Program-made: the position numbers and the translations under genes | Assembly: GCA_023079485.1 (NCBI GenBank) | Contig: CM041084.1 | Coordinates: 131,018,792 to 131,082,791, forward strand | DNA length: 64,000 nt | Origin: Archilochus colubris | Lineage: Eukaryota; Chordata; Aves; Apodiformes; Trochilidae | Reading direction: 5' to 3' | Part shown: positions 42,601 to 57,600 of the stretch, piece by piece | How positions within the stretch are numbered: the first letter of the stretch is position 1 | Layout: the number at the start of each line of letters is the position of its first letter | Notes under the pieces: generated by a model | What the model was told of the DNA's origin: nothing | Database searches by the model: none | What the model saw: only the letters and a program-made list of their open reading frames with translations

Positions 42601-45600
42601 CAGAAGACCCTCCTCCACTTCCACCAACTCCTGAACTCCAGCGACTTCTAGAAAATTTATAGGACATTTTATTTTATATATAGCAGCACACTTTGATGAC
42701 TGCTTCAAGAAGTAAGTTTTTAGTTTTGTTACAAATAACTTGTTGGCAGTTTCTGAAAAACACTGTAGATTGACTTCATAGACAAACGCTGTGAACATAA
42801 CACTCAAAGCTCATAAGAACAAGAGTACCAGTTAAGAATTACACAGAGGAAATATAAAAAAAGAGCTCCAACTGTAGCCTGCACTCCTTCCTACTCAAAT
42901 AGTTGTGTGGATGTATGCATACGTAAATACATGCACACATCAGTTCCTTCAGTTTCTAAAAGCAACAGTATCAGCAGCAGCATAACACTCAGCTGTTAAT
43001 TTCCTACTGTAAAACCACAAGCACAGCAGCTTCATATGGCCAGTGGACTCTGTTTTCAGATGGTCACTATGTTAAGATGGGTCTTCTGAAGTTTATGAGA
43101 CTTGGTTTATATTAAGAAATTGCTTAAGATTACACTGAAAAAGTCAAGTAATCTTTACTGCAAAACAAATCTCACAGTACCTCTCTGATTCTCACGGATG
43201 GTGTTCAAGAGATACTCTACTCTGGACTACTGGAAAACTCAACATCAACTGTATACACTGCAAAAACATACCTCAACTGACTGAACACCTTTTTAATTTC
43301 TAATATAGAATATCAAGTCAATATCAAAACAAGGAAATAAAAAGTCAGTAATGTGTAGAAAGAAACAACTTCCCATCATTACAACTTTCCACTAACCTCA
43401 TACCACAGCTGAATCCATTCTGGAGATCAGACTAGATAGTCTGGTGTCATGAAAGGCAAAAAGACTGCTTTGTTCTTCAAGGTTTGTTGTACAAAACTAT
43501 TTTGAAAAATACCCAATATGGTATCATTGCTATTTAATAATGAATACCAGCAGAACTTTCCTGCTCTCAACCACCCTAAGCCTCAATCTCCTTTCAAGAA
43601 AAAAATTTAAAGAAAAAGAAGTACATTCTCTGAAGCATTTCTAATAAATGCATGTTAAAAGTATACCACCTGTAGCTACAAAAGCTAATTAAGTAAGAAT
43701 ACTTGTCTTACATTTGATGGCTTATGTTCACTACTAACATGCTTCTCTTTGTTGGTAGTGGTTTTCTCACAACAAGACCATGCAGTCACAGAATAACTCA
43801 AGTATCTGGCTAAGATGAGGCCCTATCAGAGACATCTACATTTTCAGAATTCTAGACAGAGACCACAAGGACAATGACAAGACAAAAAGCAATTCAAATA
43901 TGGCTTTAGCAAATGTCTTGTCTCATGAGTCAGAAAAAGAACTCACAAGAAAATTTACTACTGAAATGGGAAACAAAGCAAAAAAAACCCAAACAAAATA
44001 ACTTTAAAAATATAATTAGTCAGTTAATCTGTTTCTAGAGGTGGGAAGAGGGCTGAAGGGGAAAAAATAGGGGGGCTAAGCAGAAGTCTAATTCTCCCCA
44101 TATTAAAATTCTCAAATTCAATTCTCACCAGGGAAGATACAGGCTCAAAGAAAAGGTTACATATTAGATTTTTATACTTGTTAGAGAAGCATTTTTTACT
44201 TTAAGTTATAAAATGCAAATGACAAGGCAGGTAGCAGTAAAAAACATTTATACTGATTTAATAATTCAAATATTTCAGTGTTTCTTAACTTGGCCCTGTT
44301 ATGGAGAAAAAAACCCAAACTCATAAGGACTCTGCTGTTCCTATTAAGGCTGCCTAAACCTCATCGAAATATTAATACAGACTGGAAATCCTTCTGCACA
44401 TTTCTGCTCACCTACTACTTTTCCACATCTCTCCACTGCCCACTAGCATGCTAGCAACTTTCCAAATCCAGTGATCTAATCAAAGGACTCCATGGTTTGA
44501 ATGTTTTTAGACTCAGCTTAGTAAGGTAAGTATTCCCTTCATTTAACAGGGCAGTTAGTGTCTACTGCAACTCTACTTTGTTGATATTCAACTACTTATT
44601 TCTGAAACACGCAAGAGAAAACTAGGAACTCTTCAAGGTTGGAAGGTTGGTTAGGTGTCTCCTAAGCACATACCTTCAAGCAATTTTAACCAGTTACACT
44701 TTGGAAAAAACAGCCAGGAAAAGTCTCACACTTTCCTCAGTGAGTTTTTAATGCATGGGTTTTACATTCAGATGCACAAAAGTTTTACAAAAAGTTTGAG
44801 GGGTGGGGTAAGGGAGGGAGCTATCTTTCATGCAATTAAGTCCAGATGAAATTAGCTTATTTGGTAACAGAATTAATGTGTAAAAGTTGTAGCTCCTCCC
44901 TCTTTATAAATCATTCATATGTAGAAACAGTTTGTGAACAAAATTGTCCTCACTACAGTTAGTAACCTTAGGAAGCAGCACTGTTCAAAATGTCCTACAA
45001 AAGGATTTAATAAAGGGTTTACTGTGACTATGTAAAGAAGATTAATTTACACTGCTCTGTCAAGGGACACCATCAATTTTAAAGCTAATGATAATAAAAA
45101 TCAGTATAGTACACTCAGTATATAGTAGAACTGAAAAGTTCTGGGTAACAGCTTTTTCCCAATGTTCCCTTCCTAGCACTATGTATAAGGCTACAACTAA
45201 CAAAACATAGTTCATTACTTGGGGCAGGGGAGAGAAAGTCACAATAAAACTGAGCACACAAAGGTCTGTAAACACAGACAATTATGATTCTTCCTGCATA
45301 AAGGCACTCATTTTATAGTTTAAATTGATAGTGCCCCTCAAAAAAATTGCTTTTCAAAAATCAAGGAACTAAAAAACATTTTAAAGAAGACAACAAAGCC
45401 AAAATCCAGTTATTCTTCACACACACACAAAGAACTCCCCATATCCTGGGTACTAAAGGGTCACTTGTATCTCTCTTATTTTAACCAAGGCAGTGAGGTT
45501 TTTTATTAGGCCCTACCTACACAACTGCTGTAATTATACGTTCCCTTACACATACTGCATACAATTTATATATGTGTATACACATATACTCATATATGGA

Positions 45601-48600
45601 AAAAACAGATTGCAGCCTCAATCCTATCAAAACTTACCCAAGGGTGTTGCCTGCCAGTCTGCCCAGAGTTTCAGAACCAGACAGAAACCATGGGGAGTCA
45701 CTAGTCCTGCCTGGCCTGGATGTCCTTCCTGCCCCTGAGCCACTGCTCAACTTTGAACTGAAAGTAAAAGATGGTAAATCAGTCACAAAACAATCCCAAA
45801 TGGGTTAAGAACAAAACCTGGAATCCCAGGTCTAAATTCTCAGGGACTTAGTCTGGTAACATACCAGCTTAAGCAACACCCTTGGGGAATATTCCAAACT
45901 AATCTAGCCGTATATTAAGAAGTATACTGGAAAAACAAAGTGGAAAACATGCCTAACAGATCTTAAGTACATCAGCAAACCATAATAGGACAGTTTCAAA
46001 TACATATTAATCTCACTGGAGTTAGCTACTGTGCTGAGTTTTCAGATAGTGTATATGTACAAACTGTAGTCACCAGGTGTTCCATACATAAACCTGAGCC
46101 TCAGTGTGCTACTTTCATTTTAGGAAGTGGCTTACATTCAAATCTGAGCCATTAAATAGTCCTATTAAGGGAAACTTACCTGGACTGAAGATAACAGGTC
46201 AAAAATGTTAGCCTCTCCAGATGGACCACTTTCAGAGCCTACATGAGGCTTAATTTAACAGGTTTTTTCATAAGGATTTTTTTTTTGGTGGGGTTTGTTT
46301 CTTTAAATTAGAGAGATCCTGTTTCACTTCTTTTAAAGTCACACCTACTATTTATTCCTACACCAGTTTATCAAGCTAGACTGTTCGGCTGCATCACCAT
46401 AACCATTGCCTATCTACTCAAAGTACTCATTCCAAAAGCAATCCAGTTAAAAAAAAAAGCAAGCAGCCAAGCTGCTTATTCAGTTCAAAAGAATTATTTA
46501 ATATGAAGAAAAGTATCTCTTACCCATCATTGTTATCAGGTTTACCCAATTCCAATCTGTCTGGTTGAACTGAAAAACCAATCCTGCAGACTCTACCATC
46601 CTAGATTTAAAACAAGAAAACCAAGTGTCCAAAATCAAAGTGTAAGCCAAGTTACAAAAAATACAAATAATAACAGGTCTTTAGTTACTGAAGAATGTTG
46701 ACTAACTTGATGTTAGAAGAATTAGTTTTAACTGTCTGGTTTCAAGTTTGTTATCTAAGCAGATTTAAGTAATTTACCTCCAGAAGAAACGCAGCATGAT
46801 TTGGTCCCACCACACACTGTTTAATAGTGGCCTGTTCCAATACATTCAAAGGGGGGTGGCTGAAAACAAAAAGTGAGACTTTAAAACATTTTAACTTGTA
46901 AAGTTTGAATAAAATTTAAAAAACCAACAAACTGGGCATATGGAAGGAAAAATGTGCACTACTGGTTACTGATATAAATCATTCAAGAATGACTAAATAT
47001 GCATACATTGAAGCAACTATGATATTTTTTTTTGTCATTAAGCACAGAAAATGGGGAAACAAAACCTTAAAAAGGAGATTCCATTTTCACTTAATTGGCT
47101 CAGCTATAAACAGTAGGGCTATACTTCAAATTAAGGAGCTGTTTCATTAGGAGCATACTTAATAATGTAATTAATCATAACTGAAAACCTAATGTTTTCT
47201 TCCCAATATAAGACCTGTGTCATCTGAAGCATTTCTGAACTTTAGGATTAATAGTATTGAGGCTTTTTAAGGCTCAATATCTACAGTACAAGTGTTTGCT
47301 TCTTGTTGCTCTTAGAAAAAATTTACTTTCTGGATTAATTTACAGCAGCATGTGCAATGCCTTACCTGTTTAAATTATATTTGTTCAGCTTCTCTGAAAC
47401 TTCCCTTAATCTGAAACACAAACAAACAAAGCTCTTGCTTGAAAGACATCCTCCACAGTACATCCACATAAGAGCATATGTATGACATTATGGGAACAAC
47501 TTACCACCACATTTAATGGAGCATAAATACTACTTGGTCTTAGGATTTTGTATAAGAATTGGATATCAATCAGCTTCAAATCTGTTTTTTCCTTTGGACA
47601 TTTTTTGCTTCGGTTCTACCCTCCCACCCAATATCTTACCTCAAAACTCATGTTTTGCAAGTCACTGTCAAAAAGCACTATTGCCCTGATAGCACCATTT
47701 ACAACTTCACACAGAAAACAAGCAGCAGATGAAGCAATGAGCATTAACTGTAGATGTATTTGTGTTTGCTCATATATGCCTGAATACAGCATCCCAGAGC
47801 AGACAGGAAATCCAAGTATGTGTCTTATCAGTCAAAAATCTGGCAGTCAATTCCTCAAAAAAGGCAAGAAAACAGATACCCAAAAGCCTGCAACTGAAGG
47901 GATGAACAAAGTTTGACTCGCTGAAGAAAAAACCCAAATTCACTGTGGTATAGAGTTACATAAAACATCACCTTTACTAAAAGGGAAAGAATGTTTCCCA
48001 AAGTACTTCATCTTACTTTCATGGCACCTAGCCAAATGGAAGATCAGAACCCAAAAAAGGGCAAACCCACAGATGACTCCTGCTTACGGTATTGTGTCCA
48101 AGAGCAGAAACCAACACAGCAGTTTCTAGGCTAATTTTTAAACCACTTAGAAAAGACCTTCTCTAGGCAGCAAAGGAAGTCTTCTAATACCATGTAGGCA
48201 TTTCAGGGTTCCTTTGTTCCTAAAGATGACAACAAATCTGAAAAAACCCCTAAACAACTTCCAATTTTAGATTGAAATTTTGCATTATATTGAGATACAA
48301 AACCAAGATGAGTCCTGTAAAATGTAAGGCCTTCTTAATTAAAGAAAAAAATATCATACTTTTGGCACTGTGTTCAATCTAGCATTCCACAGACTTTCCT
48401 CATCAGCAACACCTTTCTAAACCTAACAAAAAGACATGCACACCAACACCTTTTTCCTATGTCTGAATCCATTCCTGCTTCTCTTCAATTTCTGCACAGA
48501 GACAGCTATGGACAACAGACTTCAGTTACTTGCAAAAATGAGGAAGATTACAGATTAGAAGTCCAAACAACAAAGTCTTAATGTTATCAACAAAGTTTAA

Positions 48601-51600
48601 AGTGCATGTTCTGAGGGAAAACAGGGGAGAAAAAAAAGATGTGTCTGTCTGAGAAACAAGATAAATACTGACAGGAATAACTTTCAAGCACAAGAAGAAA
48701 GGAGTACATTGAAAGGGCAGCAGGAAGGAAGAGAATGTGCTTGGAATAGCCTTTTGCTTTCCAAGTCAAGCTGCCAGTTTGTAAGAAGGCAATTTTACAT
48801 TCCCAGTTTCCAGGCAGACCTACTTCACACAAGCCAAGAACACATAGACAGACAAGGTAAGATTTTGTGCACAAAAGGAAAAGGGAGAACACAAACTTCG
48901 TACAAGTTATTTAACTACTGTGGGAGAATGCAGAATGAATCCCAAAAATGAATTGCACACACTCCACAGGTTACCCTATGGCTTTATAAAGCAAGCAGGG
49001 ATCTTCTGCATAATATATGACAAGTTAAAACATCCCTGAAGTTTCATATCTGAAGTATATCACCCAGCAGTTTCCCACAGGAATCCCAAGCAGTTTTCCA
49101 TCAGCATTTCTCCACTTGGTAAGCATGAGGAATGATTGCAGAATAGAAAAAACTACCTTTACATTCACTGCACTGCCTGCATGAAAAGCTGATGGCAAAT
49201 AAAATAGCTCTTTATTATCAGACTAGTAAGAAGCAACATTTAAAGCTACCTCATCTGAGCTTTGGATCACAAAACTTCAACAGTACCAACAAAATATATT
49301 TTTCTATTTATATTTTTAAAAATTTTAAAATATTCCTTTTCTACTTGTAAAAAATTATGAAGTGATAGGGAAGAAATATGCACAGGAAGCAGACCTGCAT
49401 ACTCTGTGAATCTATCAGCAATACCAGTTTCAACAGAGTAGGCTGATCAGCAACAAGCTTGGGTCAAACAAGATATAACAGCAAGCCAGACCCAAGGAGG
49501 CAGCCATGTGGCCTATTAACAGGTTTTAGCCCAGCAGAAATGCAAAGCCTCCAAAAAAAAGCCCTCTGACCCTTCCCTGCCTTGAATCATGTGGAAATGA
49601 ACTCCCATGCCTATCAGTGCCATAAAAACAGTCTCAGAAATGCAGAAAATGGACACCAATGAGAAACTTAAAAGTACAGTATTTTTGTTTCCTGATCCCA
49701 GAATGTCTTGGATGATGAATGCTCCCATTGATATGAAGTCCCAGATAGCCACCTTCCATGCCCTGAAAGAACATACAAAAGGATCCCACCCCTGATCACC
49801 ATTTCAGTTTTAGAAAGCAGTTTCTGAAGAAGCAGACTTCCACAGTTGTCTGTAGCAGACAATTTTCTTCTAATTTAATAAATTAAGAAATGAAGGTGAA
49901 AAACCTCTTCTCCACTAGCATGAGGGAGGATTTGGGATGGTGTGGGGGAGGTGTAGTGGTAGAAGAGTGGAGAAAAATACTGAAGTGTGCTCTAAGTATT
50001 AATTCATTCTGGATAGTAAGGGAGTGGGAGATTACCACACAAAAGCCAGCAATATTACCCATAGAAGACATAAGGTAATACACATTAAAAAAAAACATAA
50101 AATCCCAAGCACAAGTAGAAAACTACAGCCTCCGAGGTAACCAATACTGCTCAGTGGGGTGGGAAGACATTTTTAGACTATAATACACAGAACACCACAA
50201 CAAATGAGATGACAAAGAAAGGCATTGCTTCATCCAGTCAGTAATCAGGTGTACCATGGCTTACACTGCATCCTCTCCATATTCCTAGGAATATAAACCA
50301 GGACTATTTGGTTATTACATACTAAGCCAACACATATTGCTCAGGAAATCTCTGAGCTGCAAACTGTTAGAAGTTGGAAAAGCACCACTGCATGCCTGCC
50401 CTATTCTAACACTCCTATCTTCTAGCACTGGTCCCTTCAACACAGAAAAAACAAGATGGACACCTTGTCTGACTATAATAGCAACTCTTACCTTTCATGC
50501 TATCAGCCAGCACAGGTTTACAGCATATGGTTCCCAAACTTTACTTTCTATTTTTTAAGATTATCAGTTTGAATGATAAAGGTAATTCTGATGTTGAATA
50601 ATCCTCTCTGGAACAATGGAAACATAGTGTGATGAATCAGTAAGCCATAGCAGAAAGCTAATATGGCAAACATCAAATTAATTAATCTCCTGAAAACAGT
50701 TTTCTGCAGTATCACTGAAGTCTTCAGCTAACGCAGTAACTGCAGAAAGTACATTCCATTATGGCAGGCCACTATTATTTCATGATATAACACAATACCT
50801 AAAATTAGGTTTAAGCTGGTCTGCTAAAGCAAGACAAGAAAAATAGCAACATCAGAAGGTTAAGGAGAGATACCCATCAAAATCTAATATTCAGAACTAA
50901 ACACATACTGCATAGGCTGGTAAAATGACTTGCCCATCTTCTTCACCCTACAGAGGATAAGAATGTATCTCTGTTCTGGTTTTACAACAGCAAGGAAAAT
51001 ATCCTACCACTGAACCAGGGGAAAACAGTGGATTTTGTACCTAGACTTAACTAAAGCTTTTGACACTGTCTCCCATAATACACTCAGAGAAGCCCATGAA
51101 GTAAGAATGCACGAGCAGTGAGGTGGACTGAAAACACTGAAGGGCTGGGCCTAGGGAGTGGTGAGCATCAGTACAAAGTCCAGCTGGAGGTCAGTGGCTA
51201 CAGTGTACCCCAGGAGTCAATACTGAATTCAGTCCTGTTCCATAGCTTCATTAACCATCTGGATGAAGGGGCAGAGAGTATCCTCAGCAAGCTTGCAGAT
51301 GACACCAAACTGGGAGATGTGGTTCATATGCCAGAGGATCACACTGCCATCCAGAGCACAGCAACCTCCTGAAGTTCAACAAGGGGAAACACAAAGTCCT
51401 GTACCTGGGGAGGAACAACCCCATGCATCAGGACATGCTGGGGACCGCCTAGCTGGAAAAAAGCTCTGCAGAGGAGGACATGGGAGCCCTGGTGGACACT
51501 AGGTTGAACATGAGCCATCACGTCTTGTGGCCAAGAAAGCAAATGGTCTCCTGGGCTGCACTACATGAAGTATCCTTCCTTTATTCAGCACTGATGAAGC

Positions 51601-54600
51601 CACACCTGGCATTCCATGTCCACCTCTGGGTGGGCTCCCAAGAGAGACATGGACATAATGGAGAGAGTCCAGAAAAGAGCCACAAAGATGAATAAGTGAG
51701 CAGAGGGTCTCTCATATGAGGACACGCTGAGAGCCAGGACAGTTTAGCCTGGGAAAAAGACATTTCTCAGGGGAATCTTTTCACCACACATAAACACCTA
51801 AAGGGAGGCAGTACAGAGGATGGAGGCAGGTTCTTTCCAGCAGTGCCCAGTGACAGGACCAGAGGCAATGGGCAAAAAATGGAATACAGGAGGTTCTGCC
51901 TGAACACCAGGAAACACTTTTTTACTCTGAGGGAAACAAAGGTCTGGTACAGCTTGCCCAGGGAGGCTGTAGAGTCTCCATCCTTGTGAGTTACTCAAAA
52001 GCTGTCTCAATACAGTCCTGGGCAACCAGCTCTGGATTGCCCTGCTTGAGCACATGATTTGTTCCAGATGACCCAGAGGTCCCTTCCAACCTCAACCATC
52101 CTGTGACTGAGAGCTTTTTCCTTTTGAGATGTGATCTCCACACATTTGACTTGGAGACACAGCAACATAATCACTTTTTTTGCCATTGAAAAGCTAGGAC
52201 CTCATGTTTTGCTATAGAAACCATGTAAGTGCTGTGGCTTAGAAAAAAGCTACACCAAGGGGTCAGGGAAGTGTCTGAGAAGTAATATTTGATATCAAGT
52301 AAAAAAATTCACAGGTACTAAAATCCACAGAGGGAAGTACTGTTTCACTAGCAGGAACAGAATCCCCTCAGCAAGATCAAAGCACAGCCACCTGTAGGAC
52401 TTGTGATACAAAGCATTAAGTTTGCCAAAACCAGATGCCACTGATTGATGATGAATTTCTAGGCTGGCCAACAGGTTCCTCTAGTTCAAAATTTACTTAG
52501 GTCCTTTTCTTCAGATTTATCATTTAGATGACTGTGAAAACATGACCTTCTGAATAATTAAGAAAAAACAAACGCAGAGTTCAAAGTGCAGCCATAATGT
52601 CACTCAAGAATATATATATGCAAACTGTAATTTTTAAATATGCAAAAAACCCATCCTAAAATAGCTATGACACAGCATGGTCCTTTTCTAAAAAAAGAAA
52701 AAAAAAAAAAAAAAAAGCTGTAACTACAAGTCTTAATACAAATATGAAGAAATAACAAAATGTATGATCCTGACAGGGCAAGCACATAGCAATTACAGCA
52801 AAGCTACATATAGTACATTTAGTGCAATATACACCAGATTTGGTAGCAAAGCAGATCTAGAGCTACAGGTTGCCTAAATATCTTGTGGTGTTTTCGTGGA
52901 AAGAAAGAAAAATACAAGACAGAAGAATGAGTCAGACTCAATCTGATGTTACTTTATGACAGGAGACTTCCAAACTTAGGATCTGTAGATTCAGGCAATA
53001 CAAGTCAGAATCCTGTCCTCTGGCATAGAATGCATTAAATCATTATTCTATGTTCCCAAATTCTGTTCAATGGCACAAAGTCCTTGTAGCTGCAAAGATT
53101 TCCAGCTTAACATTTAGCAGAAGGCTATTTCTTCAGTCAGAAGACCACTAAAAGCTAAATAATTGGAACAATCAACACAGTTGGGTGCAAGTCCTTAATC
53201 TTGAAACAACAAAAGTTGTAAGCTATTTAGTGATCCATTATTATACTTCCATGATAGAAAAATTTGGGTGATGAGAATTTAGAACCCCATGGTTGTATAC
53301 AAACATACTTGGAAAATACATACATGAAATAACACAAGCCAGTATTACTATGTTGAGAAACATATGAATGCTAGCCACAAAAACATAGCTAGGAAGCTGT
53401 ACACATTTGACTAGAATGAGTAAAAGCCACTTAAAAGGCCCATTTCAACAGAGAGAATTTTTTTTTCCTGTCAGAGTGTTTGTTGTAGTGTTTCCAATAA
53501 GATAACTAAAAAAAACTGCTATAAAAGTAAAAAATCCAATCACTGTAAAATCTTAAAATGTTTTTGTGTCCCATAGTGATAGATTGTTAAAACTCCTTCA
53601 AGAGTTAATTATGAACCACCAGAGAGGTTGTGTATTTACCAGCATACCAGATTAGAACCAGGAGACCTGTATTCTGGTCCCAGCTGAGGCTCCAGTTGGA
53701 ATCCAAAAAATAACACCACTATCATTTTCCCTTTTGTTTCTGGCTCTTACCTTCTGAAAGCCCCTATCACTATGTGCCAACTTGGAAAATGGCCTTTGAC
53801 TGGAGCACTCAAATGCTAAAAAAATATCTTACAATGTAAGAACTGTCCTATTATTAAAAACTTTGTGTCTTGGCTAGAGAAAAAACACGGTTTGTTTTGT
53901 ACAAGTGATTTTATTCACAACAAATCACAAGACACTGAAGTCTGATTGCACTGAAAAAAAGTCCAGAGTGTTTTTTTAGCATGTCTAGTCCTTTGGCTGC
54001 CAATTCCTCCAATTCCAAAGCTTGAAGTTTTCAACAAAAACTCTATGCTACCACAGCATTATTATCTGCTTGTCACTTTTTCAAACTTGTTAAAATCTGC
54101 CTTTTAAATACCACAAAAACCCCTCTTACACTACACTTTCTTCTACTAACACCTTTGAAACCTTCCTCTCAGACACCGCATCTTTGATTTAGATAAGAAC
54201 AGAGTAAGACTGGCCTAGGGAGAAGAGAGCAAGCACCATGCCAGAAAAACAAGCAGCCAAATCACTTTGTCAGATGTGCAGCACTGCAGGCAAATAACCC
54301 AAATGAAGAGAAAAAAAAAGAAGGAAAATACACTGAGTGTAGACTAAGGTGAAGAAGACTTTCAACAGCCCAAGAAATCTTCATTACAGAGAATTAGCAT
54401 CTTGTTTAAGTAGAGAAGGTATTAAATATGTTGCAGAAGAAAGCAAAACCATCAAGCCCTGTGTACAGAGGCACAGAGCTACTTTCCTGGCTATTTTTTA
54501 ATGAACAGGCAAACTGCTGATACATGGGTATAATTACCCAGGATCACACAAGATATTCCCAACTGTCCACAATACTGATTACTTTGAGAGGGGGGTGGGG

Positions 54601-57600
54601 GGGAGAGAGAGAGAGAGATAAACCCAAACAAAAAACCAACCAACCAACCAAAAACAGAAACAAAACCCCCAGTCCCCTCTAGAATGTGGGTTTGTTGGGG
54701 TTTTTTTGCCCAAGACAAATTTCATAAGATTACTGAAGTTTCCAGCAGCCTTCATGCTTTTTTATCTGTTGAGTTAAACTACCACTGTCACAAATTAAAT
54801 TGGCAGACTTCATAGCTGGCAATAAAACAACGGTAGTGAGAACTTCCAACATATCTGATGTCCAAAATAGTACTAATCATGTCAATGTTTTCAAAGTTTT
54901 TTTATTCTGTGTTCTTTAATAAAACATCATAACGTAAAATTAAATCAGAAACACAAGTGACTAAAGCTATTTTGCAGCACCTTTCTGATTAAATATAGTA
55001 AGCAGTTGAATCAAGTTAAGTTGGCCAAAACAAAATTTAAAAAAATAAACATTTAATCTCCATTGTAGATGTAAAAAATTTGAGAAACTGCTATGAGATC
55101 TTTGGGTATACCACCAACAGACTTTGGATTATAAAAACTAGGCAATGTGATAAACCACAAGATACTCTTTTAAAGATTATTTTTGTAACTGCAGCAAAAT
55201 AATCACGCTGGAGTGTTACAAAAAGGTAGCAAATGAACATACAAAACTTCTCTGTACCGATGTGGTACTGTCATGCTGCACTTTAAAGAAGAGCTGCCAA
55301 GTTATGCTGAAAGAAATTCCCGTGACAACTTCTGACAGTAATGGTGAGACTTGTGTGAGGAAGGTAAAATTTGCAAAGATAGCAAATTCAATAGTTACAT
55401 CACTCCTCAACTGGAACCAAACTGGCAGTTTTACATAAATACAGACTACTACTGTGCTCACCTTGCACCTTTTTCCTGAGTTTCACAGCACTTTGAAGTG
55501 TCTAGAACAGGCAACTTTGTACCTTTTTAGCTGTGACATGGTACACGTTCTCTCTCCAATGTAACAAAAACTCTTTACATTGAAACAAAATAGTTCATTT
55601 TCCTATGGGAGGAGAAGGGAAAGAAGAAAAGGAAGCAGTGCTGGTTGACTGCTATTTTTTTATGCACAGTAGGATTAAAAGGTGAGCACAGAGATTATTG
55701 TCAAAACAGTGGAATGTCAAAAAGAGAAAATTAAGATCTGAAACCTCAATAATTATTGCTGTAGTAGATGCTATGGCCACCCTCATTTAGACTGACAAGC
55801 TTACAGCTTTGGACAAAACACATACACACCTTGAAATTGACATCTGTGCACTAATTTTGGTATTTGCTCTCCTAACAGTTCCTCCCAATTTAAAATCCTG
55901 TAGCCACTACACCTAGGCCTTCCCTCCACGTTTTCTCTGGGGCATACACACATGCCCACTGTTGCAGTCTTCTATGTGAATTTGTTACTAACAGCCAAAT
56001 CCTCAGTGGACTTCACTGAATTCAAGCTAAAAAAAAAAGGTTTTTTGTATGTAGTTTTCTTCTGCATAGTGTCTGATTAGCTGATTCAGTAAACTACAAA
56101 ACAGCAGCTTTTATGGACAGCAATTGCAAATTAAACTACCTAGATTACTGTTTGTGTAATCACTATAATAAAAACTACCTAGAATCCTTTATGTAGTTTT
56201 CAAATACATATTACTGTCTATTTCACTTAAGTCACCAATGCAACCATGCCATAACTGTAAAAAGGCACCTATAACACAGTGCAGATCTTGCCATGCTTAG
56301 GTACATCCTGGGCTGGTTTTTCTCAAGTGTTAAGTAATTTTTCACAAAAATGTAATCCAGTGCTGAATAGTTACTTACTTAAAACTTTAGATAGCTTAAG
56401 AAAAAAAGTGTCTTGCCTTTTATGTTTTATTTATTATTTAATTAAAAGTTCTTTACAACTTGTTACAAAAGCATCCTACATGGCAACTAGAACATTTAAT
56501 AAATATATACCATATGAAAATTACTTTAAAAGTATGCTGTCAATTATAGATTTTAGCTTTTGCTAAGAATTAGCATATAGATGTCATTAACTGTACCCTA
56601 CTATTCTTAGAATTTAAAAAAGATGTTTCCTGGCAGCTCTGACTTGCATTGCCAACCTTAAGATATGGCTATTGATATCACATTCCATTAATCTTATCAT
56701 TGGTCTAAAATAACATGCTCAAACATCACAGATAACTTGAGAAGGAAGAAAGACACAATGTTTGTGCCCTAATTCCCATTTTACAAAATCCCTTGTGACA
56801 GGCCACAGCTACCCACAGCCCGGATCACATTGACTGTGCAGTTTCACATTACAGTAGCCAAAATAAACTTGCTGCTTTCAAAATAGAAGAACTCAACCTT
56901 GCTTCCTCTTCCCTGTTCTTCATTCCCAACTCTCCCCCTTTTTTATCCAGCTACCCTGATGCTCACCCAGCTGGGAGATAAACCAGTTCAACTTCTTAAT
57001 CCATAAAACTGTATTTACTCCACTTTACCAGAGTCAACTTAGTATCATTTTAGCAAATTAAGTCAAAATAAGTACTGTAGGATCAGACATTTGAAGTTAG
57101 TGCAAGGTAAGAAGTGGTGAAAAGAAACCTCTCCACTTCAGAAAAGAGCAATTGCTTTGACTTACAACATCTCAGAAAAGTTGCAGCAAAAATATTCACA
57201 GGCTATTACAAATGTACTCTCTAAAAAGCAGCATCTGATGTGTGGCAAACAACTGCAACTGGAAAAGAACCCTTGCAGAGCAAAGTCCAAAAAGGCCTAA
57301 ACTATTGGCCTGTATAGAAGTAACTTCTCACATTCAAGCATGTAGGAAGTTATGCCTCTGCATAAATTCTGATGCTTAATTTCCCAAACCATCATCCTTA
57401 AACAACAATCCTGAAATAAGATCAAACTTCAAGCCACTGCTTCTCAATTGTATGAGGCCTATATGGTCTGAATAGCCACAGTGACAGTGAAAACAATTTG
57501 ACACAGCTAAAACATTCTGTTCTTAAAAAGTGTTGCCAACTAAGAGCCTAATGATAAATAATGCCAAAATAGTCATGCCATTCCCTCAATTTAAATTTTT

